64,000 nucleotides of DNA, taken from Jeotgalibacillus campisalis. Lineage in GTDB: Bacteria > Bacillota > Bacilli > Bacillales > Jeotgalibacillaceae. A model generated the notes under the pieces. That model worked only from the letters and a program-made list of their open reading frames with translations, was not told the DNA's origin and did no database searches. Shown here piece after piece: positions 23,906 to 33,852 of the stretch; the stretch's first letter is position 1, and every line of letters starts with the position of its first letter. Made by a program: the position numbers and the translations under genes. The DNA is taken from positions 1-64,000 of the forward strand of contig NZ_JXRR01000017.1 in the NCBI RefSeq assembly GCF_000829515.1, in the 5' to 3' direction.

Positions 23906-24628
23906 TTAAAGGACTTTTTGCAAAAAAGCTCTCGCCCTTTCACTCGATGGGGCAGAGAAAAAACTGGCAGGCTCGCCTTCTTCAATCAATTTCCCCTCAT
24001 CCATAAAAATCACCCGGTCAGCTACTTCTCGGGCAAAGCCCATCTCATGCGTCACGATGATCATCGTAATTCCGGTGTCAGACAAGGATTTTATTACATC
24101 GAGCACCTCTTTTATCATTTCAGGATCCAAAGCAGACGTAGGTTCATCAAATAGAAGAAGTGAAGGTTCCATGGCAAGGGCTCTTGCTATAGCAACCCGC
24201 TGTTTTTGACCGCCTGACAGGCGGTTTGGGTAATCCCCCGCTTTTTCTTTTAAACCTACTTTCGTTAAAAGGTCATTGGCTAACCGCTCTGTTTCTATTT
24301 TTTTAAGCTTTTTTACTTTTTTGGGCGCGTAGGCTACATTTTCCAGTACCGTCATATGAGGAAATAAATGAAAGTGCTGAAATACCATCCCCACGTTTGC
24401 CCTAAGCTTTAGTGGATTAAACCCTTTTCCCGTAATATCGAATTCCTTAATTTGAATAGACCCTGACGAGGGAGCTTCAAGCAAATTCAAGCATCTTAAT
24501 AGTGTCGATTTACCTGAGCCGGACGGACCGATCACGGCAACAACTTCTCCTTCATTCACAGTGGTATGTATGTTGGATAGTACGTTTTGTTCTCCGAAAT
24601 TCTTGTTTAACCCTTCTATCTTAATCAT
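23906..24628 (-). CDS. artR: Polar amino-acid ABC transporter ATPase (ArtR-like), orphan
   Basis: This 240-residue ABC ATPase has complete motifs: Walker [10 protein letters not shown] near residue 34, the Q loop [17 protein letters not shown] near 83, signature [15 protein letters not shown] near 137, Walker [15 protein letters not shown] near 157 and the switch VTHEMGFA near 198. It closely follows the GlnQ/ArtR group that powers arginine or glutamine uptake. In B. subtilis the same place carries artP (binding protein), artQ (permease) and artR between yqiW and yqjA; here the first two are missing and only 107 bp separate this gene from brxB. It either works with a permease elsewhere or is a relic. 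The reading frame is intact. Confidence 0.85.
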   Translation of the reverse strand: MIKIEGLNKNFGEQNVLSNIHTTVNEGEVVAVIGPSGSGKSTLLRCLNLLEAPSSGSIQIKEFDITGKGFNPLKLRANVGMVFQHFHLFPHMTVLENVAYAPKKVKKLKKIETERLANDLLTKVGLKEKAGDYPNRLSGGQKQRVAIARALAMEPSLLLFDEPTSALDPEMIKEVLDVIKSLSDTGITMIIVTHEMGFAREVADRVIFMDEGKLIEEGEPASFFSAPSSERARAFLQKVL

Positions 24629-24697
24629 ATACTAATTCCTTTCCTGTCAAACATTTTGTGCCTCAGAGGGATGCATACAATCATTTAAGATTCAAAT

Positions 24698-24727
24698 AAA
24701 AAACGTATGCGTTTGCATACGTTTTTT
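24698..24727. terminator. Terminator of brxB
   Basis: AAAAAACGTATGC-GTTT-GCATACGTTTTTT is a symmetric stem with T runs on both strands. It ends brxB and isolates artR from it. Confidence 0.85.
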
Positions 24728-24735
24728 ACGCTTAT

Positions 24736-25173
24736 TTACACTTCTTCACAATGAACTTCAAACAAACCCTGAAGATTTGTAATCACAGACATTGGATCAT
24801 GACCTTCAATTTCGTGCCGCTCTACCATGGATAAAATTTTACCGTCTCTTAAAAGCGCAAAAGATGGCGAGGATGGAGGATAACCTTCAAAATAGCTTCT
24901 AGCTTTAGCTGTCGCTTCTTTATCCTGACCGGCAAAAACAGTAACCAGTCTGTCCGGGCGTTTGTCATAATGAATAGAATGTGCAGCTGCCGGTCTTGCA
25001 ATACCTCCAGCACAACCGCAAACGGAGTTTACCATCACAAGTGTAGTTCCCTTTTCTTCAATTGCTGCTTCTACTTCTTCGGGAGTAGTCAGCTGTGTGT
25101 AGCCGGCTGATTCTATTTCTTCCCGTGCTTGACGTACAACATCATTCATAAATATATTAAAATCCATACTCAT
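24736..25173 (-). CDS. brxB: Bacilliredoxin BrxB (YqiW)
   Basis: This 145-residue protein has a thioredoxin-like fold and the unusual CGC active site ([16 protein letters not shown], cysteines near residues 53 and 55) that defines the YphP/YqiW (BrxA/BrxB) family. These proteins remove bacillithiol from S-bacillithiolated proteins under oxidative stress. The length and the motif [13 protein letters not shown] near 94 match the family. The ATG at 25173 has AAAGGAG upstream. It is monocistronic, ending at the symmetric terminator. Confidence 0.93.
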   Translation of the reverse strand: MSMDFNIFMNDVVRQAREEIESAGYTQLTTPEEVEAAIEEKGTTLVMVNSVCGCAGGIARPAAAHSIHYDKRPDRLVTVFAGQDKEATAKARSYFEGYPPSSPSFALLRDGKILSMVERHEIEGHDPMSVITNLQGLFEVHCEEV

Positions 25174-25256
25174 AGTCCGTTCTCTCCTTTTAAAAAGGTA
25201 TCTGCATCTTAATAATAGTAGAAATTTCGGACTGAAGCAACTATTTGAATTTTTAA

Positions 25257-25288
25257 TAAAAAAGCAGGTTTGCAGTTTGAAAACCTGG
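25257..25288 (-). terminator. Terminator of the mutA-mutB-meaB transcript
   Basis: On the reverse strand the stem CAGGTTT / AAACCTG is followed by CTTTTTTATT, about 80 nt beyond the meaB stop. Confidence 0.6.
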
Positions 25289-25338
25289 GTAAACTTAAAA
25301 AGAATTAAGCTTTAACCCCAAAACTCCCTAGATGATTT

Positions 25339-25369
25339 GACGGCTTCTTTAAAAGCCGTCCTTTTTTTA
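25339..25369 (+). terminator. Forward-strand terminator without an obvious gene
   Basis: GACGGCTT / AAGCCGTC followed by CTTTTTTT has the T run only on the forward strand, yet no forward gene ends here. It could end a small antisense RNA starting near 25200-25260, or simply be a 3' stabilising stem for the meaB mRNA. Confidence 0.5.
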
Positions 25370-26404
25370 TTGTGTGAAGAGTTTTTCGATCGCATCTGCA
25401 GGAGTAAGTTTTTTTGAGAGCACCTGCTCTTTTAAACGAGATAACTGCTCTTTTCTTCCCTCTTGTTCGATAAATTCATTGAACAGCCTGTCCATCATCA
25501 GTTGTGTCATCCACTCGAGCGACTGTGAAGATCTCCTTTTTTCAAACACACCGCTTTTTTGTGTTTCTTCTTTAAAGTGCATGATAACTTTCCAAACCTC
25601 TTCAATCCCGTCTCCGGTTATTGCTGAAGATGTATAGGCGGAGGTCTCCCACCCTTCTGTGGCCGGCTTGAGTAAGTGCAGCAGTTGACGGTAGTCCCCT
25701 TTTGCCTGGTTTGCTTTTCTCCTATTATCGCCATCAGCCTTATTAATGACAATCGCATCCACCAGCTCAAGAATCCCTTTTTTCATGCCCTGGAGCTCGT
25801 CACCTCCCCCAGTCAATGCTAGTAATAAGAAAAAGTCCACCATCCCTCTAACTGTGCTTTCACTTTGACCGACACCCACCGTCTCGACAATAATCACGTC
25901 ATACCCCGCAGCCTCGCATAACAAGATGGTTTCTCTTGTCATACGATGGACTCCACCAAGCGTCCCTGCTGTTGGAGAGGGTCTTATAAACACATTCGGA
26001 TCGTGAGCAAGCTGCTCCATACGGGTTTTATCTCCCAGTATACTTCCTCCTGATAAAGTGGAGCTTGGATCGACAGCCAAAATCGCAATCTTTAACTCTT
26101 TGCCTATCAGTATTTTCCCGAGAGATTCAATCCAGGTGCTCTTACCGGCACCGGGAACACCTGTAATTCCAATTCGAATGCTCTTGCCTGCTGCTGGCAG
26201 AATCCGCTGAATAAGCTCTGAAGCTTGTTTGCGGTGATTTTGCGAACGGCTCTCCACAAGGGTAATACTTTGCGCCAATGCTTTACGGTCTCCATTCAGC
26301 AGTTGTTGGGCAAGGGAATCAAGCGGCACTTCCTGGTTGGTTTTTTTCTTGAAAACACGTTTTTTTTTGTGTTTTTGGTATTCTTGATTATGGGAGTCAG
26401 TCAT
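25367..26404 (-). CDS. meaB: Methylmalonyl-CoA mutase accessory G-protein MeaB
   Basis: This 345-residue P-loop GTPase protects and reloads the B12-dependent mutase. Motifs are the P loop GVPGAGKST near residue 84, [20 protein letters not shown] near 110 (switch region), [11 protein letters not shown] near 143, [10 protein letters not shown] near 175 and the base-specific NKADGDN near 221. The sequence is typical of MeaB (formerly ArgK). The ATG at 26404 overlaps the mutB stop by 8 bp, so it is translationally coupled. It is third in the mutA-mutB-meaB operon, exactly where a mutase chaperone is expected. Confidence 0.93.
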   Translation of the reverse strand: MTDSHNQEYQKHKKKRVFKKKTNQEVPLDSLAQQLLNGDRKALAQSITLVESRSQNHRKQASELIQRILPAAGKSIRIGITGVPGAGKSTWIESLGKILIGKELKIAILAVDPSSTLSGGSILGDKTRMEQLAHDPNVFIRPSPTAGTLGGVHRMTRETILLCEAAGYDVIIVETVGVGQSESTVRGMVDFFLLLALTGGGDELQGMKKGILELVDAIVINKADGDNRRKANQAKGDYRQLLHLLKPATEGWETSAYTSSAITGDGIEEVWKVIMHFKEETQKSGVFEKRRSSQSLEWMTQLMMDRLFNEFIEQEGRKEQLSRLKEQVLSKKLTPADAIEKLFTQ

Positions 26405-28556
26405 TTTGCTCCACTTCCTCATATCCAAGACGCCGATAAATTTCCTCGATTACCTTCTCAGCAGCAGCCGGGATAACCGTTCCTGGTCCAAAAATAGCGG
26501 TTGCTCCGTTTTGAATTAAAAACGGATAATCCTGGACAGGTATCACACCGCCGATGACAACAATAATATCTTCTTTCCCCCATTTTTTAAGCGCTTTCAT
26601 TAAGGCTGGCAAAAGTGTTTTGTGGCCTGCTGCAAGCGAGCTGACCCCTATAACATGTACATCATTTTCTACTGCCTGGGCAGCTGTTTCTTCAGGTGTT
26701 TGAAAAAGAGGACCAATATCCACGTCAAACCCCAGATCCGCGAACGCTGTAGCGATTACTTTTGCTCCTCGGTCATGGCCGTCCTGTCCCATCTTCGCAA
26801 TTAAAATCCTTGGCCGTCTGCCTTCCGCCTCTAAAAATCCATCCGCCAACTCTTTAACTGACTGAATGTCATTGCCCCCTTCAGCGTACGATTGGCTGTA
26901 AATTCCACTGATTGATCTTATAACAGCTCGGTGCCGCCCTTTAACAGCTTCAACAGCCGTTGATATTTCTCCAAGTGTCGCTCTTGCTCTTGTTGCATGA
27001 ACCGCAAATTCTAAAAGATTCCCCTTGCCGCTTTCCACGGCTTTTGATAGATCTTCTAATCTTTTTTGCACTTCCCCGCTGTCTCTATTTTTCTTTAGTG
27101 TGTCAAGCCGTTTAATTTGATTTGTTCGTACCGTTTCGTTGTCAATTGACAGGATATCCAGCGGATCTTCCTGCTTCAGGCGATGCTTATTAACCCCTAT
27201 TATTACTTCTTTGCCTGAATCGATTTTCGCCTGGCGTTTCGCTGCTGCTTCTTCGATTTTCATTTTGGGCAGTCCGGTTTCAATCGCCTTGGTCATTCCA
27301 CCTAGCTGTTCTATTTCGTTCATATGCTTCCATGCTTTTTCCATTAACTGATTTGTTAGTGTTTCGACGTAGAATGAACCTCCCCACGGATCAATGACCG
27401 GGGTTAATCCTGCTTCTTCCTGTAAAAAGAGCTGGGTATTCCTTGCAATCCTGGCTGAGAAATCAGTGGGTAGAGCAATTGCTTCGTCAAGTGCATTGGT
27501 ATGAAGTGACTGAGTATGCCCCATCGCAGCTGCATGAGCTTCAATAAGCGTCCGCATAACATTATTATATGGATCCTGCTCAGTCAGGGACCACCCTGAG
27601 GTTTGAGAATGGGTTCTTAATGCTAGTGATTTAGGGTTTTTAGGCTTATACTCTTTTAGCAATACAGCCCACATTCTTCTCGCTGCTCTCATTTTTGCAA
27701 CTTCCATGAAGTAATTCATTCCGACACCCCAAAAAAAGGAGAGACGCGGTGCAAAATCATCTATATTGATTCCGGCTTTCAACCCGGTTTTTACATATTC
27801 CAATCCATCAGCCAGCGTATAAGCAAGTTCTAAGTCAGCTGGAGCGCCTGCTTCCTGCATGTGATAGCCTGAAATGGATATAGAATTGAACTTTGGCATG
27901 TGAGATGCAGTATATGAAAAGATATCTGCGATAATTTTCATTGATACTTCTGGTGGATAAATGTATGTATTTCGTACCATATATTCTTTTAAGATATCAT
28001 TTTGTATCGTACCCGAGAGCTTCTCCACTGAAACTCCCTGTTCTTCTGCTGCAACTATATAAAAAGCAAGAATCGGTAAAACCGCTCCATTCATGGTCAT
28101 GGAAACGGACATTTTATCGAGAGGAATTCCATTGAATAATAGTTTCATATCTTCAATTGAATCAATCGCCACACCTGCTTTTCCTACATCCCCCGCTACC
28201 CGCACGTGATCAGAATCATATCCTCTATGTGTAGCTAGATCAAAAGCTACAGAAAGGCCTTTTTGTCCCATTTCAAGATTTCTTCTGTAAAAACTGTTGC
28301 TTTCTTCGGCGGTTGAAAACCCCGCATATTGCCTGACAGTCCACGGCCGGTTCACATACATGCTCGGATAGGGCCCGCGGGTAAAAGGTTCAAGTCCGGG
28401 AAGATCGTGAAGATGTTTTAAAGACTCTGTATCTGATGAATTATATACATTTTTTAAAGGAATTTCTTCATTTGTATCCAGCGGTTCGCCCTTCGGAGCC
28501 CTTGATCGCCTTAGAGTCTCCCATTTAAATGGATATTGACTAAAGATTGGTTTCAT
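26397..28556 (-). CDS. mutB: Methylmalonyl-CoA mutase large (catalytic) subunit
   Basis: This 719-residue adenosylcobalamin enzyme converts (R)-methylmalonyl-CoA to succinyl-CoA. The N-terminal TIM barrel includes [20 protein letters not shown] near residue 60, the substrate tyrosine region [28 protein letters not shown] near 335 and [13 protein letters not shown] near 370. The C-terminal B12 domain carries [14 protein letters not shown] near 595, in which the DxHxxG histidine binds cobalt. All key elements are intact and the length is normal. It overlaps mutA upstream by 17 bp and meaB downstream by 8 bp, so the three are translationally coupled. Confidence 0.95.
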   Translation of the reverse strand: MKPIFSQYPFKWETLRRSRAPKGEPLDTNEEIPLKNVYNSSDTESLKHLHDLPGLEPFTRGPYPSMYVNRPWTVRQYAGFSTAEESNSFYRRNLEMGQKGLSVAFDLATHRGYDSDHVRVAGDVGKAGVAIDSIEDMKLLFNGIPLDKMSVSMTMNGAVLPILAFYIVAAEEQGVSVEKLSGTIQNDILKEYMVRNTYIYPPEVSMKIIADIFSYTASHMPKFNSISISGYHMQEAGAPADLELAYTLADGLEYVKTGLKAGINIDDFAPRLSFFWGVGMNYFMEVAKMRAARRMWAVLLKEYKPKNPKSLALRTHSQTSGWSLTEQDPYNNVMRTLIEAHAAAMGHTQSLHTNALDEAIALPTDFSARIARNTQLFLQEEAGLTPVIDPWGGSFYVETLTNQLMEKAWKHMNEIEQLGGMTKAIETGLPKMKIEEAAAKRQAKIDSGKEVIIGVNKHRLKQEDPLDILSIDNETVRTNQIKRLDTLKKNRDSGEVQKRLEDLSKAVESGKGNLLEFAVHATRARATLGEISTAVEAVKGRHRAVIRSISGIYSQSYAEGGNDIQSVKELADGFLEAEGRRPRILIAKMGQDGHDRGAKVIATAFADLGFDVDIGPLFQTPEETAAQAVENDVHVIGVSSLAAGHKTLLPALMKALKKWGKEDIIVVIGGVIPVQDYPFLIQNGATAIFGPGTVIPAAAEKVIEEIYRRLGYEEVEQND

Positions 28557-30303
28557 TTGACTTCACCTCTTTAAGCGGTTTTACAACCTTCTCTAAAAAT
28601 GAAATGATATTTTTGCCCTCACATATCGAATCAGTTAATCCGCATTCCGTCCATTTTTGCATATGATCAGATAAAATATCCCCTGCAACATAAACGGACT
28701 GATTAGGTTTTTTTTCTGTAAGAAGCTTGGTCATTTTATCGGTATAGGCCTCATTTGTTCCACAGATAATTTGAACCGGTGACGTTTGAAGGGTGGATGT
28801 GATCTGGTAGTTTAAACCAACTGTATTCAAAATCCCTGATACAAAGTCCAATCTTGCTTTATATTCATTTAACTCGCCTAAGCAAACAAGATCAATTGGC
28901 TTTAGATCCCCAGATAAGCTTTCTTTTTGAAGGTTGGTTAATAGTGCTTCCCACTGTTCACTTAATCTGTGCTTTTCAAGCGGTTTGATGACACCTTTTT
29001 TCGGTTGTTCATATTGCTCTTTCATAATTTCCTTGTTTACAGAAGCATAACGATTCGTACCTATTATTGCAGCTTTTCGCGTAGCACTATCCATTGCTCT
29101 CTGTTCCCACACTTCATTAATTCTGTTTTGAATAAAACCTTCTTTTAACGCTTCTTGTACTCCACCCAGTTCTTCTATTTCAAGAAAAAATGTCCATGCT
29201 TTTTCAGCAAGCTGTTTTGTGATTGTTTCAATATAGTAGGATCCTCCGGCGGGGTCCGCTATTCCTTTTAAAAATGTTTCCTCTTTTAGGATTAATTGAA
29301 TATTTCGCGCAACTCTTACTGCTAAAGAAGAGGGGGATCCATTTAAAGAGTCGAACGGCTCAACATGCTGATAATTTACACCGCCAAGAGCAGCAGCGAA
29401 CGCTTCATTTCCTGCACGCAGAATATTAACTTGGGGATCCTGTACGGTTTTAGTCATCGGTGAGCTTTGACTTCCAACTGATACAGGTAGATCTCCAACT
29501 TGATAACAGTCAATAAAATGACGCCAAAGAGCACGAAACGCTCTTATTTTTGCAATTTCAAGAAAGAAAGTAGAGCCAGCCGCAAATTGTATATGCATTT
29601 TTTCAACGATGTGCTCTACTTTCCACCCTTCTTGGGCAAGGTGATTGATCATCCAGGAAGATTCAGCAAGAGCCACGGCTAATTCCTGAACAGCATTTGC
29701 ACCGGAATGATGATAGGGTACGGTTGAAATGACGATGGATTTTAAAGAAGGCTGCGTATGGGAAAGTTCATTAATTTCGCTTACCCATTGAGCTAAAAAC
29801 TCTTCATTGACCAGACGGCCAGCTTGAGCCTCGCCAGAAATAAAGTCAAAGCCAAACACACCGGTAACGGGATATGCGTCTTTCAATTCGATTAATAAAG
29901 GAAGCCAGTTATTTCTTAGATGACTGTTCAAAATGAATATATGAGGTTTATCCTGAAGAGACAACAACTCTTTTAATTGATTACGGCTCCATTGTCCTTC
30001 CCCATCTTCTTTAATCGCAATAACCTCGGAACCATTCTGCAGTTCATTTTCTACTGCTTTACAGGCTTTTTCTGCTGATTCAGCCGATACTTGTTGAGCG
30101 GTATACCATCCGCTGTTCAACTCCCACCCGCGGGAAGGATGAAAGCCATCACTATCTGGACGTTCTGTATAGAGGGGTTCGAGCGTTAAGCCTTCATAAG
30201 TTTCCGTCTGCAAATCTTTCAGAGAGCGGCCCTTTAAGGTTGATTCCACGAGTTGCTGCCATTGTGAAACGGAATACCTTTCGAATTGCACATTTTCCTG
30301 CAT
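28540..30303 (-). CDS. mutA: Methylmalonyl-CoA mutase small subunit
   Basis: This 587-residue protein is a mutase-like TIM barrel ([18 protein letters not shown] near residue 355, [19 protein letters not shown] near 275) whose C-terminal domain lacks the DxHxxG cobalt ligand, as expected for the non-catalytic partner of MutB. It is first in the operon. The GGAGGGAAG ribosome site lies about 20 nt upstream of ATG 30303, too far for normal use, but the GCTGCTGAGCAGC hairpin between them could shorten the distance; a non-ATG upstream start such as CTG cannot be excluded. A perfect cre site lies about 40 bp upstream. The operon probably feeds propionyl-CoA from branched-chain amino acids and odd fatty acids into the citric acid cycle. 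Confidence 0.92.
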   Translation of the reverse strand: MQENVQFERYSVSQWQQLVESTLKGRSLKDLQTETYEGLTLEPLYTERPDSDGFHPSRGWELNSGWYTAQQVSAESAEKACKAVENELQNGSEVIAIKEDGEGQWSRNQLKELLSLQDKPHIFILNSHLRNNWLPLLIELKDAYPVTGVFGFDFISGEAQAGRLVNEEFLAQWVSEINELSHTQPSLKSIVISTVPYHHSGANAVQELAVALAESSWMINHLAQEGWKVEHIVEKMHIQFAAGSTFFLEIAKIRAFRALWRHFIDCYQVGDLPVSVGSQSSPMTKTVQDPQVNILRAGNEAFAAALGGVNYQHVEPFDSLNGSPSSLAVRVARNIQLILKEETFLKGIADPAGGSYYIETITKQLAEKAWTFFLEIEELGGVQEALKEGFIQNRINEVWEQRAMDSATRKAAIIGTNRYASVNKEIMKEQYEQPKKGVIKPLEKHRLSEQWEALLTNLQKESLSGDLKPIDLVCLGELNEYKARLDFVSGILNTVGLNYQITSTLQTSPVQIICGTNEAYTDKMTKLLTEKKPNQSVYVAGDILSDHMQKWTECGLTDSICEGKNIISFLEKVVKPLKEVKSNETNL

Positions 30304-30340
30304 CGTATCGCTGCTCAGCAGCTTCCCTCCTCCAAAAATA

Positions 30341-30354
30341 TGTAATCGTTTTCA
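30341..30354. promoter_or_regulatory. Perfect cre site of the mutA operon
   Basis: TGTAATCGTTTTCA (reverse: TGAAAACGATTACA) fits TGWNANCGNTNWCA at every fixed position. It lies 38-51 bp upstream of the mutA ATG, so CcpA would repress the operon on preferred sugars. Confidence 0.7.
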
Positions 30355-30428
30355 GTATGTACTACTCTTATTTTAGTACAAAGCGTCTATGGATGGAAGT
30401 ACAACCATTTTGAGGTGTAAATTCATAA

Positions 30429-30465
30429 TAAAAGAAACCGGTATCGATAAGATAGCCGGTCTTTT
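30429..30465 (-). terminator. Terminator of the bkd operon
   Basis: On the reverse strand ACCGG-C-TATC / GATA-CCGGT forms a stem followed by a T-rich stretch (TTCTTTTATT), about 30 nt beyond the bkdB stop. Confidence 0.65.
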
Positions 30466-30494
30466 CTATGAGCACTCATTTATGTGTAATTAGA

Positions 30495-31799
30495 TTAGTA
30501 CACAGAAGTATTTTCATCGGATATATTCTCAAGTATTTGTTTAACTCTTTGCAGGAACCGCCCGCAAATCAGCCCATCGAGTACCCTATGATCCAATGAT
30601 AAACATAGATTAACCATATCGCGCACCCCGATCATACCATGATCCATCACAACAGGCCTTTTTACAATTGATTCCACCTGTAAAATAGCTGCCTGCGGGT
30701 GATTGATGATTCCCATTGATTGAACGGACCCGAATGAACCAGTGTTATTTACCGTGAATGTACCACCTTGCATTTCTTCAGATTTTAATTTACCTGCACG
30801 CACTTTTTGCGCGAGTTCATTAATTTCTCTTCCAATTCCTTTAATCGTTTTTTCATCTGCATGCTTAATAACAGGAACAAATAGGGCATCCTCTGTTGCG
30901 ACAGCAATTGAAATATTAATGTCTTTCTTTTGAATGATTTTATCCCCGGCCCACATACTGTTCATTTGAGGAAATTCCTTTAATGCCTGGGCGATCGCTT
31001 TCACAAAAAAGGCAAAATAAGTTAGATTAAATCCTTCTTTTGTTTTAAAATCGGCTTTCATAGCATCACGGAATGAAACTAAATTTGTCACATCCACTTC
31101 CATCATGGTCCATGCATGAGGGGCCTCATGTTTACTTTTCAGCATATTTGCTGCAATTGCTTTACGAACTCCTGTAACCGGGATTTCAATGTCGCCGGGA
31201 GAAGCCGAAATAGCTGGCTGAGCTGTTTTCGCCGGGATTGTCGATTCTGAGGATTTTGATGCTGTTTGCTGTTCTTTCCTCTCCCTGACCTCTGATTCAT
31301 TTTTCTGAGGAATTCCCCCGCTGTCAATTAGCTTTTGTAAATCTTTACGGGTAATCCTGCCTTCTTTGCCTGAACCATTTACCTGCATCAAGTCTATGTC
31401 ATGCTCTTGAGACAAACGTAAAACCGCTGGTGAATACCGGGCATTCGAAGATTTCTCTTTTGGCTGATCAGATTTCACATTAGCAGAACTAGGTGAAGAC
31501 TGCTTTTCATCTTTACTTTCATTTTCGCTGTCAGATGGCTTTTCTGAACTCTCGCCGCCCTCTACTTCAATCGTGCAAATCTCTTCACCAACTTCAAGCG
31601 TTTCTCCTTCCTTAACAAGAAGGTCTTTCATTACTCCTGTAAAAGATGAAGGAACTTCTGCATTCACTTTATCCGTATTGACCTCAGCAATCGGATCATA
31701 TTTATTTACATGATCTCCTGGAGAAACCAGCCACTTTTCAATCGTGCCTTCAGTTACGGACTCTCCAAGCTGAGGCATCGTCATTTTTTCAATTGCCAC
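30495..31799 (-). CDS. bkdB: Branched-chain 2-oxoacid dehydrogenase E2 (acyltransferase)
   Basis: This 434-residue E2 core has a lipoyl domain with the lipoylated lysine in EVNTDKVNAEV (near residue 43), a long charged and Ser/Lys-rich linker, an E1/E3-binding domain (YSPAVLRLSQEHDIDLMQV and GKEGRITRKDL near 122-155), a second flexible linker, and the catalytic domain from about 205 with IPVTGVRKAIAANM and the active-site LDHRVLDGLICGRF near 403. It transfers the branched acyl group to CoA. A GTG start follows GGAGGG. It is the last gene of the operon. Confidence 0.94.
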   Translation of the reverse strand: MAIEKMTMPQLGESVTEGTIEKWLVSPGDHVNKYDPIAEVNTDKVNAEVPSSFTGVMKDLLVKEGETLEVGEEICTIEVEGGESSEKPSDSENESKDEKQSSPSSANVKSDQPKEKSSNARYSPAVLRLSQEHDIDLMQVNGSGKEGRITRKDLQKLIDSGGIPQKNESEVRERKEQQTASKSSESTIPAKTAQPAISASPGDIEIPVTGVRKAIAANMLKSKHEAPHAWTMMEVDVTNLVSFRDAMKADFKTKEGFNLTYFAFFVKAIAQALKEFPQMNSMWAGDKIIQKKDINISIAVATEDALFVPVIKHADEKTIKGIGREINELAQKVRAGKLKSEEMQGGTFTVNNTGSFGSVQSMGIINHPQAAILQVESIVKRPVVMDHGMIGVRDMVNLCLSLDHRVLDGLICGRFLQRVKQILENISDENTSVY

Positions 31800-31822
31800 G
31801 CGTACGCCCTCCTTTAATGTCC

Positions 31823-32806
31823 TTAATATTCGGCTAATTCTTTCATTGCCTTTTCAACTTTATCAGGATTAACCATGAAGTACTTTTCCATCGTCGGTGC
31901 ATACGGCATTGCCGGAATATCAGGACCGGAAAGTCTCATAATTGGTGCATCAAGGTCAAACAAACAATTTTCAGCAATAATTGCGGCAACTTCGCCCATT
32001 ATGCTGCCTTCCTTAGTATCTTCGGTTAAAAGCAATACTTTACCCGTTTTAGAAGCCGCTTTTATAATAGCCTCTTTATCAAGCGGATATACTGTTCTAA
32101 GGTCGAGAATATGAGCGTCATACCCGTCCTGTGCCAATCGTTCAGCTGCTTGCAGGGCAAAGTGGACACATAATCCGTACGTGATGACCGTGATGTCTTC
32201 TCCGTCTCTTTTCACATCTGCTTTTCCAATTTCGAGAGTGTAATCCTCCTCAGGCACTTCTCCCTTGATCAGTCGGTAAGCACGCTTATGTTCAAAAAAT
32301 AAAACAGGGTCCTCATCACGAATTGCCGCTTTTAATAATCCCTTTACATCGTATGGAGTTGACGGCATGACGATTTTAAGACCTGGCTGGTTGGCAAAAA
32401 TGGCTTCTACAGACTGAGAATGGTACAGGGCTCCGTGTACCCCTCCGCCATAAGGTGCACGTATCACCATGGGACAGCTCCAGTCATTATTTGAGCGGTA
32501 ACGGATTTTAGCTGCCTCTGAAATGATCTGATTAATGGCTGGCATAATAAAGTCAGCAAATTGCATTTCTGCAACCGGCCGCATACCATACATAGCAGCA
32601 CCGATTCCAACACCTGCGATGGCTGATTCAGCAAGAGGTGTATCGATTACGCGGTCTTCTCCGAATTGATCATAAAGGCCATGTGTCGCTTTGAATACAC
32701 CGCCTTTTTTCCCAACGTCCTCTCCAAGAACAAACACTCGCTCATCGCGTTCCATTTCTTCTTTCATTGCTAATGTAACAGCGTCAATATATGACATTAC
32801 CGGCAT
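31823..32806 (-). CDS. bkdAB: Branched-chain 2-oxoacid dehydrogenase E1 beta
   Basis: This 327-residue transketolase-like beta subunit pairs with BkdAA. Family landmarks are VLGEDVGKKGGVFKAT near residue 27, DTPLAESAIAGVGIG near 55, MQFADFIMPAINQI near 80 (thiamine-side glutamate earlier at ESAI), APYGGGVHGALYHSQS near 118 and the C-terminal RLSGPDIPAMPYAP near 293. It decarboxylates and transfers branched keto acids with thiamine diphosphate held between E1 alpha and beta. The length is normal, and GGAGG precedes the ATG by 9 nt. Operon order is as in B. subtilis. Confidence 0.94.
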   Translation of the reverse strand: MPVMSYIDAVTLAMKEEMERDERVFVLGEDVGKKGGVFKATHGLYDQFGEDRVIDTPLAESAIAGVGIGAAMYGMRPVAEMQFADFIMPAINQIISEAAKIRYRSNNDWSCPMVIRAPYGGGVHGALYHSQSVEAIFANQPGLKIVMPSTPYDVKGLLKAAIRDEDPVLFFEHKRAYRLIKGEVPEEDYTLEIGKADVKRDGEDITVITYGLCVHFALQAAERLAQDGYDAHILDLRTVYPLDKEAIIKAASKTGKVLLLTEDTKEGSIMGEVAAIIAENCLFDLDAPIMRLSGPDIPAMPYAPTMEKYFMVNPDKVEKAMKELAEY

Positions 32807-32821
32807 CGGTTTGTTCCTCCC

Positions 32822-33820
32822 TTAGTTTTCTTCAGCATACACATATTTTAAAGCTGACTCAGGCTCTGCATACGGTGCCTTTTCTGCATATTCGGTTGCT
32901 TCATTTACTTCCTTCATGATCCGATCATTGATTTCTTTTTCAAGATTGTCATCCATCACTTTTGTTTCTTTCAGATACGCTCCGAATGTAATAATTGGAT
33001 CTAGTGATTTAGCTTTTGCTACTTCATCTGGAGATCGGTATGCACGGTCATCATCATCAGATGAATGAGCAGTTAAACGGTAGGATACTGCTTCAACTAG
33101 TGTAGGACCTTCTCCGCGGCGTGCGCGTTCTGCCGCTTCTTTGACCACCCGGTATACCTCAAGTGGATCATTGCCATCTACTGTGACACCAGGCATTCCA
33201 TATCCAATTGCACGATCCGACACATTTTCACAAGCCAGCTGCTTTTCAATTGGAACCGAAATGGCATATTTATTATTTTCACACATAAAAATAACTGGCA
33301 ATTTATGCACTCCTGCAAAATTTGCTCCTTCATGAAAATCTCCCTGATTTGATGAACCCTCACCAAAGGTTACTAAGGTTACGAGATCCTTCTTTTCCAT
33401 CTTCCCGGCTAAAGCAAGACCGACTGCATGCGGAACTTGTGTTGTTACAGGAGAGGAACCTGTTACAATCCGGTTTTTCTTCTGTCCAAAATGTCCCGGC
33501 ATTTGGCGTCCGCCTGAATTCGGATCTTCTGCCTTAGCAAATCCTGAAAGCATTAATTCCCGAGCTGTCATGCCAAAGTGAAGCACAACTCCCATATCCC
33601 GGTAATATGGAAGCGCATAATCTTTTTCTGTGTCTAAGGCAAAAGATGCCCCAACCTGTGCTGCTTCTTGACCTTGACAGGAAATCACAAATGGAATTTT
33701 GCCTGATCGGTTTAGAAGCCACATCCGTTCATCTATTCTTCTGGCCATCAGCATTGTTTCATAGATTTCCAATACCTGCTCATTGGACAGACCTAATTCT
33801 TCATGTCGATTGTTACTCAT
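32822..33820 (-). CDS. bkdAA: Branched-chain 2-oxoacid dehydrogenase E1 alpha
   Basis: This 332-residue subunit binds the thiamine diphosphate pyrophosphate and Mg2+ through the motif GEGSSNQGDFHEGANFAGV (about residues 155-173), ending near FMCENNKYAIS. Other landmarks are GRQMPGHFGQK near 105, TQVPHAVGLALAGK near 128 and the phosphorylation-loop-like region SYRLTAHSSDDDD near 262 (histidine active in family members). It starts the oxidative decarboxylation of keto acids from leucine, isoleucine and valine. GGAGG precedes the ATG. Only 15 bp separate it from bkdAB. Confidence 0.94.
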   Translation of the reverse strand: MSNNRHEELGLSNEQVLEIYETMLMARRIDERMWLLNRSGKIPFVISCQGQEAAQVGASFALDTEKDYALPYYRDMGVVLHFGMTARELMLSGFAKAEDPNSGGRQMPGHFGQKKNRIVTGSSPVTTQVPHAVGLALAGKMEKKDLVTLVTFGEGSSNQGDFHEGANFAGVHKLPVIFMCENNKYAISVPIEKQLACENVSDRAIGYGMPGVTVDGNDPLEVYRVVKEAAERARRGEGPTLVEAVSYRLTAHSSDDDDRAYRSPDEVAKAKSLDPIITFGAYLKETKVMDDNLEKEINDRIMKEVNEATEYAEKAPYAEPESALKYVYAEEN

Positions 33821-33852
33821 TTATAATGCCTCCTTTTTTATCCTTAGCCATC

